Positions 62,419 to 64,000 of a stretch of 64,000 bases of DNA are shown here, piece by piece (positions within the stretch are counted from its first letter, which is position 1; each line of letters starts with the position of its first letter). This stretch comes from Leptoclinus maculatus (Eukaryota; Chordata; Actinopteri; Perciformes; Stichaeidae). The notes under the pieces were generated by a model that was not told the DNA's origin, did no database searches, and saw only the letters and a list, made by a program, of their open reading frames with translations. Both the position numbers and the translations under genes were made by a program. The stretch lies in contig JAVDOI010000003.1 of assembly GCA_032191485.1 (NCBI GenBank), forward strand, positions 7,776,986 through 7,840,985. The letters run 5' to 3'.

Positions 62419-64000
<1,582 letters not shown>

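Overview
The window is nuclear DNA from a bony fish, most likely a percomorph teleost. The evidence is: (i) two vertebrate genes with typical split or single-exon structure; (ii) very many long (CA/GT)n microsatellites; (iii) several interspersed repeat families I recognise from teleost genomes; (iv) hAT DNA transposons with 8-bp target-site duplications. It is mostly non-coding. I can support only two host protein-coding genes, both on the minus strand.

Layout. 1-8.5 kb: non-coding, rich in microsatellites, with old interspersed repeats at 1.5-1.8, 4.4-4.5 and 5.5-5.75 kb. About 8.5-15.7 kb: bsdc1 (BSD-domain-containing 1), reconstructed as eleven coding exons with GT-AG junctions that give a 428-residue protein; its promoter side is near 15.45 kb and its 3' UTR runs leftward. 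19.2-20.6 kb: a single-exon bHLH gene of the Olig family (best fit olig4) with a TATA box about 250 bp upstream of its ATG. 20.6-64 kb: a gene desert of about 43 kb with no recognisable host exon. Some of its blocks have the look of conserved regulatory DNA, but that cannot be shown without alignment.

Mobile elements. Three hAT elements can be delimited by terminal inverted repeats and 8-bp target duplications: 36218-37330 (keeps a frameshifted C-terminal transposase exon), 48904-50021 (perfect 14-bp TIRs and perfect TSD) and 50896-56788. The last is the most remarkable object in the window. It is a 5.9-kb hAT whose transposase reading frame is kept for only about 21 codons (minus strand, starting at 56436) and then runs straight into a 4.41-kb array of about 275 copies of a 16-bp, CpG-rich unit, GTTACGCGTGGAACCC. 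The array has higher-order structure (a 1392-bp, 87-unit block duplicated in tandem) and is open in all three forward frames only because of the unit's composition. A small LINE reverse-transcriptase fragment lies in the same element, left of the array.

The two host genes are not functionally linked as far as the sequence shows: bsdc1 is a broadly conserved gene of poorly known function, and the olig gene encodes a neural/glial-lineage transcription factor. The long non-coding tract beyond olig4 may hold its developmental enhancers, which is inference only.
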